Positions 40,253-50,805 of a stretch of 64,000 nt of DNA are shown here, in pieces. Below the pieces are notes generated by a model. That model was not told the origin of the DNA and did no database searches. It saw only the letters and a list, made by a program, of their open reading frames with translations. Position numbers and translations under genes: made by a program. The stretch covers positions 1-64,000 of the forward strand of contig CACEJU010000005.1 of assembly GCA_902559885.1 (NCBI GenBank), read 5' to 3'. Within the stretch, counting starts at the first letter, position 1. Each line of letters starts with the position of its first letter. Source of the DNA: an uncultured SAR86 cluster bacterium (lineage in GTDB: Bacteria; Pseudomonadota; Gammaproteobacteria; Magnimaribacterales; D2472).

Positions 40253-42007
40253 CTAATTTTTCTTACTTAGATCCCTAATTAATTCTTTGTCTGATTCTGT
40301 AATATTGTGTTTTTTTAAGATAATTTTCTGTAATTCTCTTCTTTCGGCAGAATCGAGATTTGCTATATTATACTTTTCTTTTAAGATTTCTTCTCTATCT
40401 TTTTGATTTTTTATTAAAAGATTTAAACAATCTAAAAACATCGATGAAGCATCTTCATCGTTTAGATCTAGGTCTGAGACTATCGCCTCGCTAAAAATAT
40501 TCTTTATTTTCTCATTCTCAATGGTTTCGAAAATAATTGAAGGATTCATCTTATCAGAGTTCATAAACTTAGTTATAACTTCAGTAACTGGTTTAAATTT
40601 ATCGTCTACTCCATTTATTTCATCCTCATGCTTGTTAGCCAAAGTTGGGTTTTTGATTAGTGCTGCAAATATCCCAAGAATTGCTTTTTTCATCACCGAA
40701 TTTTGTGACTCTGTATTTTTTTCATTTACGTCGACTGCTGGTGCATTGGTGTTTTTTGCAGAAATGCTTATCAAGTTTGATAAATCTAGATCACATATTT
40801 TTGATATCTCGCTTATGTATGCTTCTTTTATAGTCTGATTTTTAATTTTATTTATATAAGACAAGCTTATTTTTGCTACGTTTGATCTGCCTTCAATAGT
40901 GCTAAGGTCATCTCGTGATTTAAGATCATTTAAGAAAAACTCAGATAATGAAATCGCCTTATCTTTCAGGGCAAGAAAAGCATCTTTACCATTTTCATTT
41001 ATAAAGCTATCTGGATCATGGCCATCATCCAGAAATATAAATTTAATTCTTATATCTTCTCTCAATATACCCAAGCTATTTTCTAATGCCCTCCATGCAG
41101 CTACTTTACCCGCCTTATCTCCATCAAAAGTTATATATATCTCTTTTGTGTACCGCATTAATTTTGATAAATGCAATGAGGTGATTGCTGTGCCAAGAGT
41201 TGCAACAGAATTTGTAACACCCTTTTCATAGAGAGCTATAACATCCATGTATCCTTCTACTACAAATAATGAATCAAGCTTAGTATTATTTAAACGAGCT
41301 TCATATAATCCATAGAGCTCCTTGGATTTGCTAAAAGTACTGGTCTCAGGTGAATTTAAATACTTTGGCTCTCCTTGATCAATTATTCTTCCACCAAATG
41401 CAATGCAATCACCTTTAATGTTTCTGATTGGGAACATGATCCTATCTCTAAATCTGTCTTTATTTTTCTCAGAAAAAATTCCTGATTCTTTTAAATCTGG
41501 TAGAGAAAAGCTTGGTGAAAGCTTTCTAAATAAGCCCTCCCACTCATTTAAAGCATATCCAAGCTGAAAAAATAAAGCTGTTTTTCCAGAAATATTTCTA
41601 TTTTGTAGATACTTTTTTGCCTGATTGGCAGTATCAGATTTTAATTGATCCATGAATATTTTTTTTGCTTCTTCATTAACATTCAATGTATTTGAATCAA
41701 ATTGTTGAGATTGGGTTCTTGGAACCTCAAGCCCCAATGAGGAAGCAATAGTTTCAACAGCATCAACAAAATCTAGATTTTCATATTCTCTTAAAAAATT
41801 AATAGAATTTCCTTTTGCATTGCATACAAAACAATAATAAAACTGCTTATCTTGATTTACTGCCATTGATGGATTGGTATCATCATGAAAAGGACATAAG
41901 CCCCAATGGTTTGAACCTTTTTTGTTTAATTGAACTCTTTGACCTACGATGTCAACGATGTCAGATTGATCTAAAATTTGATCTATAAAACTTGATGGTA
42001 TTGTCAC
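40253..42007 (-). CDS. dnaG: DNA primase
   Basis: CPFHDDTNPSMAVNQDKQFYYCFVCNAKGN zinc finger, IAFGGRIID, VVEGYMDVIALYEKG, TFDGDKAGKVAAWRAL. Confidence 0.97.
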   Translation of the reverse strand: MTIPSSFIDQILDQSDIVDIVGQRVQLNKKGSNHWGLCPFHDDTNPSMAVNQDKQFYYCFVCNAKGNSINFLREYENLDFVDAVETIASSLGLEVPRTQSQQFDSNTLNVNEEAKKIFMDQLKSDTANQAKKYLQNRNISGKTALFFQLGYALNEWEGLFRKLSPSFSLPDLKESGIFSEKNKDRFRDRIMFPIRNIKGDCIAFGGRIIDQGEPKYLNSPETSTFSKSKELYGLYEARLNNTKLDSLFVVEGYMDVIALYEKGVTNSVATLGTAITSLHLSKLMRYTKEIYITFDGDKAGKVAAWRALENSLGILREDIRIKFIFLDDGHDPDSFINENGKDAFLALKDKAISLSEFFLNDLKSRDDLSTIEGRSNVAKISLSYINKIKNQTIKEAYISEISKICDLDLSNLISISAKNTNAPAVDVNEKNTESQNSVMKKAILGIFAALIKNPTLANKHEDEINGVDDKFKPVTEVITKFMNSDKMNPSIIFETIENEKIKNIFSEAIVSDLDLNDEDASSMFLDCLNLLIKNQKDREEILKEKYNIANLDSAERRELQKIILKKHNITESDKELIRDLSKKN

Positions 42008-42396
42008 TTTTCTATATTAAACCAATTTTCAATTAATATTTTTGCAGCATGTGAATCAACAGTCTTAATATTAAGATCTTTAACTTCAAGCCTTGCCTCA
42101 AAAGTAGTTAACCTTTCATCAATAAATTCACATTTTACCGATGAGATATTTTTAAGCTTCTTTTTAAAATTTACAACCCTCTTCATAATCTCACTGTCTG
42201 TTCCATCCATATTTAAAGGCATACCAATCAAAATTAATTCAGGCTTCCACTCTTCAATTATTTCTATAATTGCATCCCAATTAGTTTTATTTTTTTTATT
42301 AAATATTACATTTAACGGTGATGCAGTTTTGGTCTGGGTTTGACCAACAGCTACTCCTATCTTTTTTGTACCATAATCAAAAGAAATAATTTGCAT
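42004..42396 (-). CDS. ruvX: Holliday junction resolvase-like RuvX/YqgF
   Basis: SFDYGTKKIGVAVGQ, LILIGMPLNMDGTDSE, FIDERLTTFEA. Confidence 0.93.
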   Translation of the reverse strand: MQIISFDYGTKKIGVAVGQTQTKTASPLNVIFNKKNKTNWDAIIEIIEEWKPELILIGMPLNMDGTDSEIMKRVVNFKKKLKNISSVKCEFIDERLTTFEARLEVKDLNIKTVDSHAAKILIENWFNIEK

Positions 42397-42397
42397 T

Positions 42398-43033
42398 TTA
42401 ATTAAGAACTGAAGAAAAATTCCAATCTCTTACAATTTCCAAAACTTGATACTCTGCTAACATTGAAGAATCAAACTCTTGAAATGGTGCAGATTTCTTA
42501 AGGATATCTATAGCCATGATATCTAGTGCTTGGCTCCCAGAAGATATTAAAATTTGAGAGTCTATAAGTTCTCCACTTGCATCAATTTTAGCTAAAATCT
42601 GAACACTTCCACCTTCTATATTATCTTCTAAGTTTTGCATTATCTCATTTCCAGACATTTCTATATTACGTTGCCATAAATTTAAATATAAAGATTCAGC
42701 ATTGGTAACTTGACTGGTTTCTTCAAGCCTTTTAATTTGATTTATAGATGGTGAACCAAAAGAAACTTCTTTCACTCCACTATTAAATACTTCAAACGAC
42801 TCAATGGGTGAAGTTCTATTATCAAAATTATCTCCATTATTAATAATATCTATTTCTGAGTTTGCAAATTTAACATTAATGATCGGAGTGTCTTGGAAAA
42901 TTGGTAAATTCTTAACAGCTGTGATTGTGATGCCAAATAATAATATTGAGTGAAAGATAATTGATAGCAAAAAAGACTTATTAAAGGTTAAAGCTCTCGA
43001 GCTTGGTTTTTTTATATACTTCTCTTTACTCAT
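42398..43033 (-). CDS. TonB-like energy transducer
   Basis: Single N-terminal TM, C-terminal GGSVQILAKIDASGELIDSQILISSGSQALDIMAIDILKKSAPF (TonB_C). Confidence 0.7.
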   Translation of the reverse strand: MSKEKYIKKPSSRALTFNKSFLLSIIFHSILLFGITITAVKNLPIFQDTPIINVKFANSEIDIINNGDNFDNRTSPIESFEVFNSGVKEVSFGSPSINQIKRLEETSQVTNAESLYLNLWQRNIEMSGNEIMQNLEDNIEGGSVQILAKIDASGELIDSQILISSGSQALDIMAIDILKKSAPFQEFDSSMLAEYQVLEIVRDWNFSSVLN

Positions 43034-43949
43034 TTTCTTTTAAATAGACCTCAATAGGGTTTTCTCCTGTTTGGTCATAAATCTCACAAGCGCATGTTGG
43101 GCAAGTTATATTTATTTCGGTTAAATAATTTCCAATTATATCTATACCAGCAAAATCAATCCCATGTTCAGATAGCCTTTTACTTACTGCATTGGCAATT
43201 TTTAATTGATTATTAGATATATCTTTTGCAACACCTCTGCCTCCAGCTGCTAAATTGCCCTTAAAGCTTCCATTCTGAGGAATTCTAGCTAAAACCTTTT
43301 TAAATGGTATACCGTTTATAATTAATACTCTAAAATCACCTTCAAAAATTTCTTCAATGAATTCCTGTACCATTATCATGCGTGTACCTGAGTTTGTAAG
43401 CTCATCAATAATCAATAACTCCCTTTCTTCTATGGACTCAATTTTATAAATAGACTCTCCGCCCATGCCATCTAAGGGTTTGATGATTATCTTTTTATGA
43501 AGATTGTAAAATTCTTTTAATATATCTATGTTTGAGGTAATCAGGGTTTTTGGCATAAGATCAGAAAAATATGTCGCAAAAACTTTTTCATTAAAATTTT
43601 GAATTGCATTAGGGTTATTAGATATTCTTGCCCCATGTTCCTGAGCAAGTCCCAGCAAGTGAAGCGCATTCATATAATTTGTGTCTACTGGTGGTTCTTT
43701 TCTCATAAAAACACGATCAAAAGCTTTTAATGGGACAAGTTTTTTAGCTGCATCAAGTTTTAAATTATTAACATCTTTCACAAACGATGCTCTAGAGAGA
43801 ACTTCACCATCTTTAAATAAAATATCCTCAATGCATGCATGAAATACTTCAACATTATTTTTGATAGACTCCCTCATCATAAATAGGGTGGTATCTTTTT
43901 TAGGATTAAGTTCTTGAAAGCTGTCAGCTATAAATAAATATTGTTTCAC
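43026..43949 (-). CDS. gshB: Glutathione synthetase
   Basis: FMRKEPPVDTNYMNALHLLGLA, IIKPLDGMGGESIYKIE, NLAAGGRGVAKDIS, FAGIDIIGNYLTEINITCPTC. Confidence 0.94.
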   Translation of the reverse strand: MKQYLFIADSFQELNPKKDTTLFMMRESIKNNVEVFHACIEDILFKDGEVLSRASFVKDVNNLKLDAAKKLVPLKAFDRVFMRKEPPVDTNYMNALHLLGLAQEHGARISNNPNAIQNFNEKVFATYFSDLMPKTLITSNIDILKEFYNLHKKIIIKPLDGMGGESIYKIESIEERELLIIDELTNSGTRMIMVQEFIEEIFEGDFRVLIINGIPFKKVLARIPQNGSFKGNLAAGGRGVAKDISNNQLKIANAVSKRLSEHGIDFAGIDIIGNYLTEINITCPTCACEIYDQTGENPIEVYLKENE

Positions 43950-44674
43950 TACAATAATCCCTTTTGATGCTGAATTAACGATACTGCAACAATAGCGGCA
44001 GTCTCAGCTTTAAGAGGAAAATCCCCCAATAAATATATCTCACTTGATTGATTTTTAATTATGATTTCTTCATTTTCAGAAAATCCTGATTCTGGACCAG
44101 TAATAATTCCTATTTTAATATCTTTCATATCGGTATTTAGATTTGTTTTTCCTGAAAAATTAAAAGCTATCAATGTTCTATCTTCATTAATCTTTAATGC
44201 CGTACTTAAATTATTATGCATAAAAATTTTTGGCTTAAAGTTTCTTTCGCATTGTTTGCAGGCATTTATAAGAATAGCATCGATCTTATCCATAATTTTA
44301 TTTAAATCTTTCTTTTGAAGGCTTTGATCTAACAGATCAGGTTTGTAAAGATGAATTTCATCAACACCAAGCTCGGCAAGCTTGTGAGATAAAAAATTTA
44401 AGTTTTCTTTTTTTATAAACGGAATAATTGAAATAATGCTGCTCTTATTTGTTTCAGTGTTTATTACAGATGATAAATATAAAATTAAATATGATTTATG
44501 TAATTCTTTAACAATTGCTTTGCAAGAGCTGCCTTTGCCATCAAATACCTCAACCTCATCATCAACTTGAATCCTTAGAGATTTTGATAGATGAAGAAAC
44601 TCTGCTCCCTTTACTTCGATATAAGAAGAATCCAGATTTAATAAATTCTCATTAAATGTTCTATATAATTTCAC
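43949..44674 (-). CDS. rsmE: 16S rRNA m3U1498 methyltransferase
   Basis: EFLHLSKSLRIQVDDEVEVFDGKG, GIITGPESGFSENE, YLLGDFPLKAETAAIVAVSLI. Confidence 0.9.
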   Translation of the reverse strand: MKLYRTFNENLLNLDSSYIEVKGAEFLHLSKSLRIQVDDEVEVFDGKGSSCKAIVKELHKSYLILYLSSVINTETNKSSIISIIPFIKKENLNFLSHKLAELGVDEIHLYKPDLLDQSLQKKDLNKIMDKIDAILINACKQCERNFKPKIFMHNNLSTALKINEDRTLIAFNFSGKTNLNTDMKDIKIGIITGPESGFSENEEIIIKNQSSEIYLLGDFPLKAETAAIVAVSLIQHQKGLL

Positions 44675-44704
44675 CTAACTATTATAACTATTAGATAAAT
44701 AATT

Positions 44705-45268
44705 ATGACCAATAGAAATATATTATTGATAAGACATGGTGAAGCAGCAGCAAGTTGGGATAAAGAGAATGACCCTGGTCTGAGCATTAATGGCAGGAAG
44801 CAAGCTGAGTTATTAGTTGATGAGCCTATGTTACAAAATCTTGAAAACTATGATTTTATTTCCAGCCCTAAAAAAAGAGCGATGGAGACATCTATCCCTT
44901 TGAAAGAAAAATTTAATAAAGATATTACTGTGAATAATATTTTTACTGAGATTCCTGCAAAAAATATACCTAATGAGCAAAAATTTAATTGGCTTAAAAA
45001 AACTGTTACAGCAAATATAGACTCCTTACCAAAAGATATCCATGTTTGGAGAAATAACATTATTAAAAATATTTTTGATGAACTTGAAGGTGACACTGTA
45101 ATATTTACACACTTCATGGTTATTAATACTGTTATTGGTTTTGTTAATAAATCAAATAAAATTTTTAATACCCAGCCAAGCTATACGAGCATAACTTCTA
45201 TTAATTTCAACACCCATGGTATTAGCATTGATATCAATAAAGTTGAAAAAACTCATATAAATATCTAA
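44705..45268 (+). CDS. Histidine phosphatase family protein
   Basis: ILLIRHGEAAASWDKENDPGLSINGRKQAELL, FISSPKKRAMETS, TVIFTHFMVINTVIG. Confidence 0.85.
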   Translation: MTNRNILLIRHGEAAASWDKENDPGLSINGRKQAELLVDEPMLQNLENYDFISSPKKRAMETSIPLKEKFNKDITVNNIFTEIPAKNIPNEQKFNWLKKTVTANIDSLPKDIHVWRNNIIKNIFDELEGDTVIFTHFMVINTVIGFVNKSNKIFNTQPSYTSITSINFNTHGISIDINKVEKTHINI

Positions 45269-45332
45269 ATTGCTATTGAGCATTTTTTAATCAACTGTAA
45301 ACTTAATAATTCCTAAAATTATTGTTGTAAAG

Positions 45333-45596
45333 TTGGTAAAAAAGAAAAAATCTTTTGATAGTTATTCCAAAAAACCTCTTAAAGAAGAGGTTGGTAAAGC
45401 TATGCGAAGATACTATAAGCAATTAGAAAACTCTAAGCCCGTTGGTGTATACGAGCTTGTTCTAAAAGAAATTGAGCCGCCATTGCTAATATCTACAATG
45501 CAATACACAAAAAATAATCAATCAGAAGCTGCAAAAATTCTTGGTCTCAATAGAACAACATTGAGAACAAAACTAAAAAAATATAACTTAATTTAA
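45333..45596 (+). CDS. fis: Fis family DNA-binding protein (TTG start)
   Basis: VYELVLKEIEPPLLISTMQYTKNNQSEAAKILGLNRTTLRTKLKKYNL, Fis-type HTH. Confidence 0.92.
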   Translation: MVKKKKSFDSYSKKPLKEEVGKAMRRYYKQLENSKPVGVYELVLKEIEPPLLISTMQYTKNNQSEAAKILGLNRTTLRTKLKKYNLI

Positions 45597-45600
45597 TCTA

Positions 45601-47139
45601 ATGAAAAATATTCTACCCAAGTCTGCACTTATAAGTGTATCTGATAAAAAAAATCTTAAGATGCTAGTTGATTTTCTAATTGCAAAAGAAGTGAAAATAA
45701 TTTCAACTGGTGGGACCTTTAAAAGAATTAAAGAAATCACTGATGATGTAATCGAAGTTAGTGAATTTACTGGTTTTTCTGAAATGATGGATGGCAGAGT
45801 AAAAACTCTGCATCCAAAAATACATGCTGGAATTTTAGCAAGAAGAGCAACAGATCTTGATGTTTTATCTGAAAAAAATTATGAGCCAATTGATCTTGTA
45901 GTAGTTAATCTCTATCCATTTAAAGAAACAATTGCTAAAGATCCAGATTTTGAAGATGCAATAGAACAAATTGATATTGGGGGCCCTACTATGATTAGGG
46001 CTGCTGCTAAAAACTTTGCTGATGTTGCTGTACTGCCTAATCCGAATGACTACCAATCATTTATTGATGATTGGAGGAAAAATGATGGCATTACCTATGA
46101 ATTTAGAAAAAAACAAGCAGCAAAAGTCTTTGCAATAATGGCAAAATATAATCTAGCTATTGCAAATTATTTAAACGAAGAAAATACAGATATCCCAGAT
46201 TATTTATTTTCATCATCTCAAGAAATGCGCTACGGTGAGAATCCTCATCAAAAAGCTAAATTATTAACCTTTAGCGGTCTTGAAAATAGAAATATTGCTA
46301 ATGCAGATATTATTCAAGGAAAAGAGCTTTCATATAACAACATAGTCGATGCTGATGCAGCATGGGAATGTGTGAAAGAATTCGATGAGCCTTCATGCGT
46401 CATAGTAAAACATGCAAATCCATGTGGAGTTGCCTCAAGCAAAAATTATTTGGGAGCATATGATCTTGCATTTAATACAGATCCTACATCTGCTTTTGGT
46501 GGAATCATTGCAATTAATGGAAAAATGGATCATGAATGTGCAAAAGAAATCAACAACAGGCAATTTGTGGAAGTAATAATTGCAACTGACTATGAAAAAG
46601 AAGCTTTAGATGTGTTTGCAACAAAGAAAAATATCAGGGTATTGAAAGTTGATTTAGAAGCAGATAATCCCTATCCAGGAACTATTAAAAAAGTCTCTGG
46701 TGGGATATTAATACAAGACGATGATAAAAAAATAGTTCAAAAGGAAGACCTTAAGTGCGTAACAAAAATTCAGCCAACTGATCAACAATTAGATGATCTT
46801 TTATTTGCGTGGAGGGTTGCAAAATATGTTAAATCAAACGCCATTGTCTATGTTAAAAATAAACAAACTATGGGAATTGGTGCTGGCCAAATGAGTAGAG
46901 TTATTAGCGCTGAAATAGCAAATTTAAAAGCAAAAGAAGAAAGCCTTGAAGTTACAGATTCTGTTATGGCATCTGATGCTTTTTTTCCATTTAGAGATGG
47001 TATTGATAAGGCGGCTGAAGCTGGAATTTCAGCAATTATTCAACCTGGTGGTTCAATCCGTGATGATGAAGTTATCAATGCCGCTAATGAACATGGCATT
47101 GCTATGGTATTTACAGGTATGAGGCATTTTAGACACTAA
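45601..47139 (+). CDS. purH: Bifunctional AICAR transformylase/IMP cyclohydrolase
   Basis: [58 protein letters not shown], ending GMRHFRH. Confidence 0.98.
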   Translation: MKNILPKSALISVSDKKNLKMLVDFLIAKEVKIISTGGTFKRIKEITDDVIEVSEFTGFSEMMDGRVKTLHPKIHAGILARRATDLDVLSEKNYEPIDLVVVNLYPFKETIAKDPDFEDAIEQIDIGGPTMIRAAAKNFADVAVLPNPNDYQSFIDDWRKNDGITYEFRKKQAAKVFAIMAKYNLAIANYLNEENTDIPDYLFSSSQEMRYGENPHQKAKLLTFSGLENRNIANADIIQGKELSYNNIVDADAAWECVKEFDEPSCVIVKHANPCGVASSKNYLGAYDLAFNTDPTSAFGGIIAINGKMDHECAKEINNRQFVEVIIATDYEKEALDVFATKKNIRVLKVDLEADNPYPGTIKKVSGGILIQDDDKKIVQKEDLKCVTKIQPTDQQLDDLLFAWRVAKYVKSNAIVYVKNKQTMGIGAGQMSRVISAEIANLKAKEESLEVTDSVMASDAFFPFRDGIDKAAEAGISAIIQPGGSIRDDEVINAANEHGIAMVFTGMRHFRH

Positions 47140-48404
47140 TGAATGTATTGATTATAGGATCGGGCGGAAGAGAGCATGCATTAGCATGGAAGTCTGCACA
47201 AGATGATTTTGTTAAAAAAGTCTATGTCGGTCCAGGCAATGCTGGTACAGATACAGAACCAAAAATCCAAAATGTTGATCTAAGCAATGACTTTGAAAAA
47301 ATTAGTGCTTTTTGTAAAAGTGAAGAAATTGGATTAGTAATTGTTGGGCCTGAGCAACCATTAGTAGATGGATTGGTTGATTACTTGAAAGCTAATAACA
47401 TTAAAGCTTTTGGGCCAGATAAGAAAGCAGCAAGATTAGAGGGATCAAAAAGTTTTTCAAAAGATTTTTTTAAGAAATATAAAATACCAACTGCATCATA
47501 TAAAACATTTGATTCTTATGAGAAAGCTAAAGACTATCTAGATTTAATTTCATACCCAACTGTTGTGAAGGCTGATGGTTTAGCTGCAGGTAAGGGAGTA
47601 ATAATTTGTGAAAACAAAATTGAGGCTGATGCAGCATTACAATCTATTTTCTTAGATAAAGCTTTTGGTTCTGCTGGCAATAAAGTAGTAATAGAGGATT
47701 TTTTAAAAGGTGAAGAAGCTAGTTTTATTGCAGTTGTAAGTAATAAAGACATTGTTCCTCTAGCAACCAGTCAAGATCACAAAGCAGTAGAAGATGGTGA
47801 CAAGGGACTAAATACCGGCGGTATGGGGGCCTACTCTCCTGCGCCTATTGTGACTGATGAACTTTCAAAAAAAATAATTGATCAAGTAATGCTACCAACA
47901 ATGGAGGGTCTTATTAATGAGGGTTCTCCATATTTAGGTTTCTTATATGCTGGTTTGATGATAGATGGAGAAGATATCAAAGTTTTAGAGTTTAATTGTC
48001 GCTTTGGTGACCCAGAAACACAGCCAATAATGATGAGGCTGAAATCTTCTCTTACAAACTTATGCATTGATGCTATTGATGGCAACCTTGATAATCATAA
48101 AGCTGATTGGGATGAAAGGCATGCCTGTGGGGTTGTTATTGCCTCAGAGGGTTATCCTGAAAATTATGCTAAAAATAAAGAAATCTCTTTTCAAGCTTTA
48201 AATAATGAAAATATGAAAATTTTTCATGCTGGTACAAAAAAAGATGGTGAAAAAATTCTTACATCAGGTGGAAGAGTCTTATGCGCAACAGCGTTAGGCA
48301 AAGATCTAAAAGAAGCACAAAAACTATCTTATAATGCTGTTAAAAGCATATCATTTGAGGGTGCTTTTTTTAGAAAAGATATTGGACACAAAGGATTTAA
48401 ATGA
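47139..48404 (+). CDS. purD: Phosphoribosylamine-glycine ligase
   Basis: VLIIGSGGREHALAWK, VVKADGLAAGKGVIIC, SQDHKAVEDGDKGLNTGGMGAYSPAP, NCRFGDPETQPIM. Confidence 0.98.
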   Translation: MNVLIIGSGGREHALAWKSAQDDFVKKVYVGPGNAGTDTEPKIQNVDLSNDFEKISAFCKSEEIGLVIVGPEQPLVDGLVDYLKANNIKAFGPDKKAARLEGSKSFSKDFFKKYKIPTASYKTFDSYEKAKDYLDLISYPTVVKADGLAAGKGVIICENKIEADAALQSIFLDKAFGSAGNKVVIEDFLKGEEASFIAVVSNKDIVPLATSQDHKAVEDGDKGLNTGGMGAYSPAPIVTDELSKKIIDQVMLPTMEGLINEGSPYLGFLYAGLMIDGEDIKVLEFNCRFGDPETQPIMMRLKSSLTNLCIDAIDGNLDNHKADWDERHACGVVIASEGYPENYAKNKEISFQALNNENMKIFHAGTKKDGEKILTSGGRVLCATALGKDLKEAQKLSYNAVKSISFEGAFFRKDIGHKGFK

Positions 48405-49027
48405 GTTTTGTAAATAAGTTTGTAAATGAGTTGGATATTGCTCTAAAAACCCTATCGAATAAAAAACCTGGCACACCAAGAGAATACCCTGTTACAGAAT
48501 TTAATCCTAATCTTACTGATGAAGAAAAAAAATTATCAGCAAAACTTATGAGAATAAATTTAGCTGGTGAGGTAGCAGCTCAAGCTCTTTACAGGGGCCA
48601 AGCTCTAGTTTGTAAAGATGATGAAATCAAAGAACATCTTATAAGTGCTGGTGAAGAAGAAACAGATCATTTAATTTGGTGTAAAAAAAGACTGGACGAG
48701 CTTGATGGAAAGCCTTCAATATTAAATCCAATATGGTATGCAGGTTCATTTGCTATTGGTACCATTTTTGGAAGTATGGGTGAAAAAACAAGTCTTGGAT
48801 TTGTAGAAGAAACTGAAAAACAAGTTGTAAAGCATCTAGAGAAGCATTTATCTAAAATTTCTGAGAATGATGTTGAAACAATTGAGATTCTAAAAACCAT
48901 GAGAGCAGATGAAGATGAGCATGCTCAAGAAGCATCATTAAATGGCAGTGAAGAATTATCGGAGCCAACTAAAAAGTTTATGAGTGCAACCGCGAAGATA
49001 ATGACCTCATCAAGTGCTCATATTTAG
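48401..49027 (+). CDS. coq7: 2-polyprenyl-3-methyl-6-methoxy-1,4-benzoquinone monooxygenase
   Basis: RINLAGEVAAQALYRGQAL, EEETDHLIWCKKRLDELDGKPSILNPIWYAGSFAIG, DEDEHAQEA diiron ligands. Confidence 0.9.
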   Translation: MSFVNKFVNELDIALKTLSNKKPGTPREYPVTEFNPNLTDEEKKLSAKLMRINLAGEVAAQALYRGQALVCKDDEIKEHLISAGEEETDHLIWCKKRLDELDGKPSILNPIWYAGSFAIGTIFGSMGEKTSLGFVEETEKQVVKHLEKHLSKISENDVETIEILKTMRADEDEHAQEASLNGSEELSEPTKKFMSATAKIMTSSSAHI

Positions 49028-49030
49028 AAA

Positions 49031-49795
49031 TTAAATATCTAATAGATTAAGATTATTTTTCATTAAGCTTTCGCCAATTAGAAAAGCTGATATGTCATTA
49101 GCCATTAAATTTTTTATATCTTCTGAAGATTTGATGCCTGATTCTGATATAAAAATATTATCTCCTTCAAAGTTTTTCCTTAAAGAAATTGAATTATTAA
49201 TATCTACTTCAAAAGTTTTAAGATTCCTATTATTTACCCCAATTATAGAATCTTTGATTACTATAGCCCTATCAAGCTCCTCCTGATCATGAACTTCAAT
49301 AATAAAGTCTAAATTTAGTTCAGTTGCTAGTTTTGAATAAGATAAAAGTCTATCGTCATCTAAAATGCTAGCAATAAGAAGAATGCAATCAGCTCCAATT
49401 AGCTTTGATTCATATATCTGATATTCAGAAATAATAAAATCTTTTCTTAGTATAGGAAGTTTTGAAATTCTTTTTACATCTTCTAAATATTTATCTGAGC
49501 CCATAAAAAAATGCTCTTCTGTAAGAATTGATAAGGCTGTTGCTCCCATTTCCTCGTATTCTTTTGCTTTCTTAACAGGATTAAAATCTTGGTCAATAAT
49601 GCCTGCGCTTGGAGAGGCTTTTTTAATTTCAGCTATAACAGCGGGTTTTACATGCAGAAGACTTTCTTTAAAGCTAGAGATTGTTGTTAAATCAACGCCC
49701 TCAAGTTTTTTAATTAAAGTTGTTATTGGAACTTCTTTATTACGTAGTGCAATATCTTTGCTTTTTTGAAGGACAATTTTATCTAGAATATTCAT
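49031..49795 (-). CDS. trpC: Indole-3-glycerol phosphate synthase
   Basis: VIAEIKKASPSAGII, LSILTEEHFFMGS, LRKDFIISEYQIYES, GVNNRNLKTFEVD, ISESGI. Confidence 0.96.
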   Translation of the reverse strand: MNILDKIVLQKSKDIALRNKEVPITTLIKKLEGVDLTTISSFKESLLHVKPAVIAEIKKASPSAGIIDQDFNPVKKAKEYEEMGATALSILTEEHFFMGSDKYLEDVKRISKLPILRKDFIISEYQIYESKLIGADCILLIASILDDDRLLSYSKLATELNLDFIIEVHDQEELDRAIVIKDSIIGVNNRNLKTFEVDINNSISLRKNFEGDNIFISESGIKSSEDIKNLMANDISAFLIGESLMKNNLNLLDI

Positions 49796-50805
49796 TTTAA
49801 ATTAGAGAATTTAACATACTGCTCGAGTGCATTTTTTGCACTACCATTTTTTAGAACATTTTTTGCTTTATATACTCCCTCTTCAATTGAATCTTCGCAC
49901 CCAGCTAGATAAATTGCTGCTCCGGCATTCATAGCAATCATATCTGTAACTGGGCTTTCATTGCCTGAAAAAGCATCAATGATCATTTGATAACTTTCTT
50001 CAGGTGAATTAGCTTCTATTTGTTCAAACAAGGCTCGTTGCAAACCAAAATCTTCAGGAATAATCTCAAATTTTTTTATATCACCATCCTTAAGTTCAGC
50101 TACATATGTTTTTTCAGTAATGGTTATTTCATCTAGGCCATCTGCTCCATGAACAACTAATACATGCTCCATTCCCAATTTTTTTGCAACGCTTGCAAAA
50201 ACCTCAACTAAATCTTTTGAATATACTCCTATGATCTGTTTTTTAGCATTGCATGGATTTGTATGAGGCCCTAAGAGATTAAAGATAGTTTTTACTCCTA
50301 TTTTTTGTCTCGCAGGCATCACATATTTCATAGACTGATGATGAAGGGGTGCAAATAAAAAAATAAAGCCTACATTATTAAAAATTTTATTAAGCTGATC
50401 TCTTTCATGATTAATATTGGCTCCAGCTGTTGTTAAAAAATCTGCGCTGCCGGACTTACTGGATATTGCTTTATTTCCATGTTTTGTAACCTTAGCTCCT
50501 CCGGCTGTAGCAACAAATGCAGAGGCAGTTGAACAATTAAAAGTATGCAGCCCAGACCCGCCTGTTCCACAGGTGTCAATATGATTGCCGTCACCTATAT
50601 CAAATTGCAAAGATTTTGATCGCATAACTGAGGCTGCGGCTGATATTTCAATTTCAGAAATACCTTTTGTATTAAGAGCTAATAAAAATTCTTCGATATC
50701 ACCATCACTTTCATTGCCACTCATAATTGAATTTATTGCGCTTTCCATCTCCTGATAAGAAAGATCGCTGTTTGAATTTATGCTTTGAATCTGATCTTTA
50801 ATCAT
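49792..50805 (-). CDS. trpD: Anthranilate phosphoribosyltransferase
   Basis: DTCGTGGSGLHTFNCSTASAFVATAGGAKVTKHGNKAISSKSGSADFL, FNLLGPHTNP. Confidence 0.96.
   Translation of the reverse strand: MIKDQIQSINSNSDLSYQEMESAINSIMSGNESDGDIEEFLLALNTKGISEIEISAAASVMRSKSLQFDIGDGNHIDTCGTGGSGLHTFNCSTASAFVATAGGAKVTKHGNKAISSKSGSADFLTTAGANINHERDQLNKIFNNVGFIFLFAPLHHQSMKYVMPARQKIGVKTIFNLLGPHTNPCNAKKQIIGVYSKDLVEVFASVAKKLGMEHVLVVHGADGLDEITITEKTYVAELKDGDIKKFEIIPEDFGLQRALFEQIEANSPEESYQMIIDAFSGNESPVTDMIAMNAGAAIYLAGCEDSIEEGVYKAKNVLKNGSAKNALEQYVKFSNLK

Noticed and set aside
49020-49038. ATATTTA-GAAAT-TAAATAT hairpin at coq7/trpC junction
   Set aside because: A/T-only stem, thermodynamically weak and expected by chance at this base composition.
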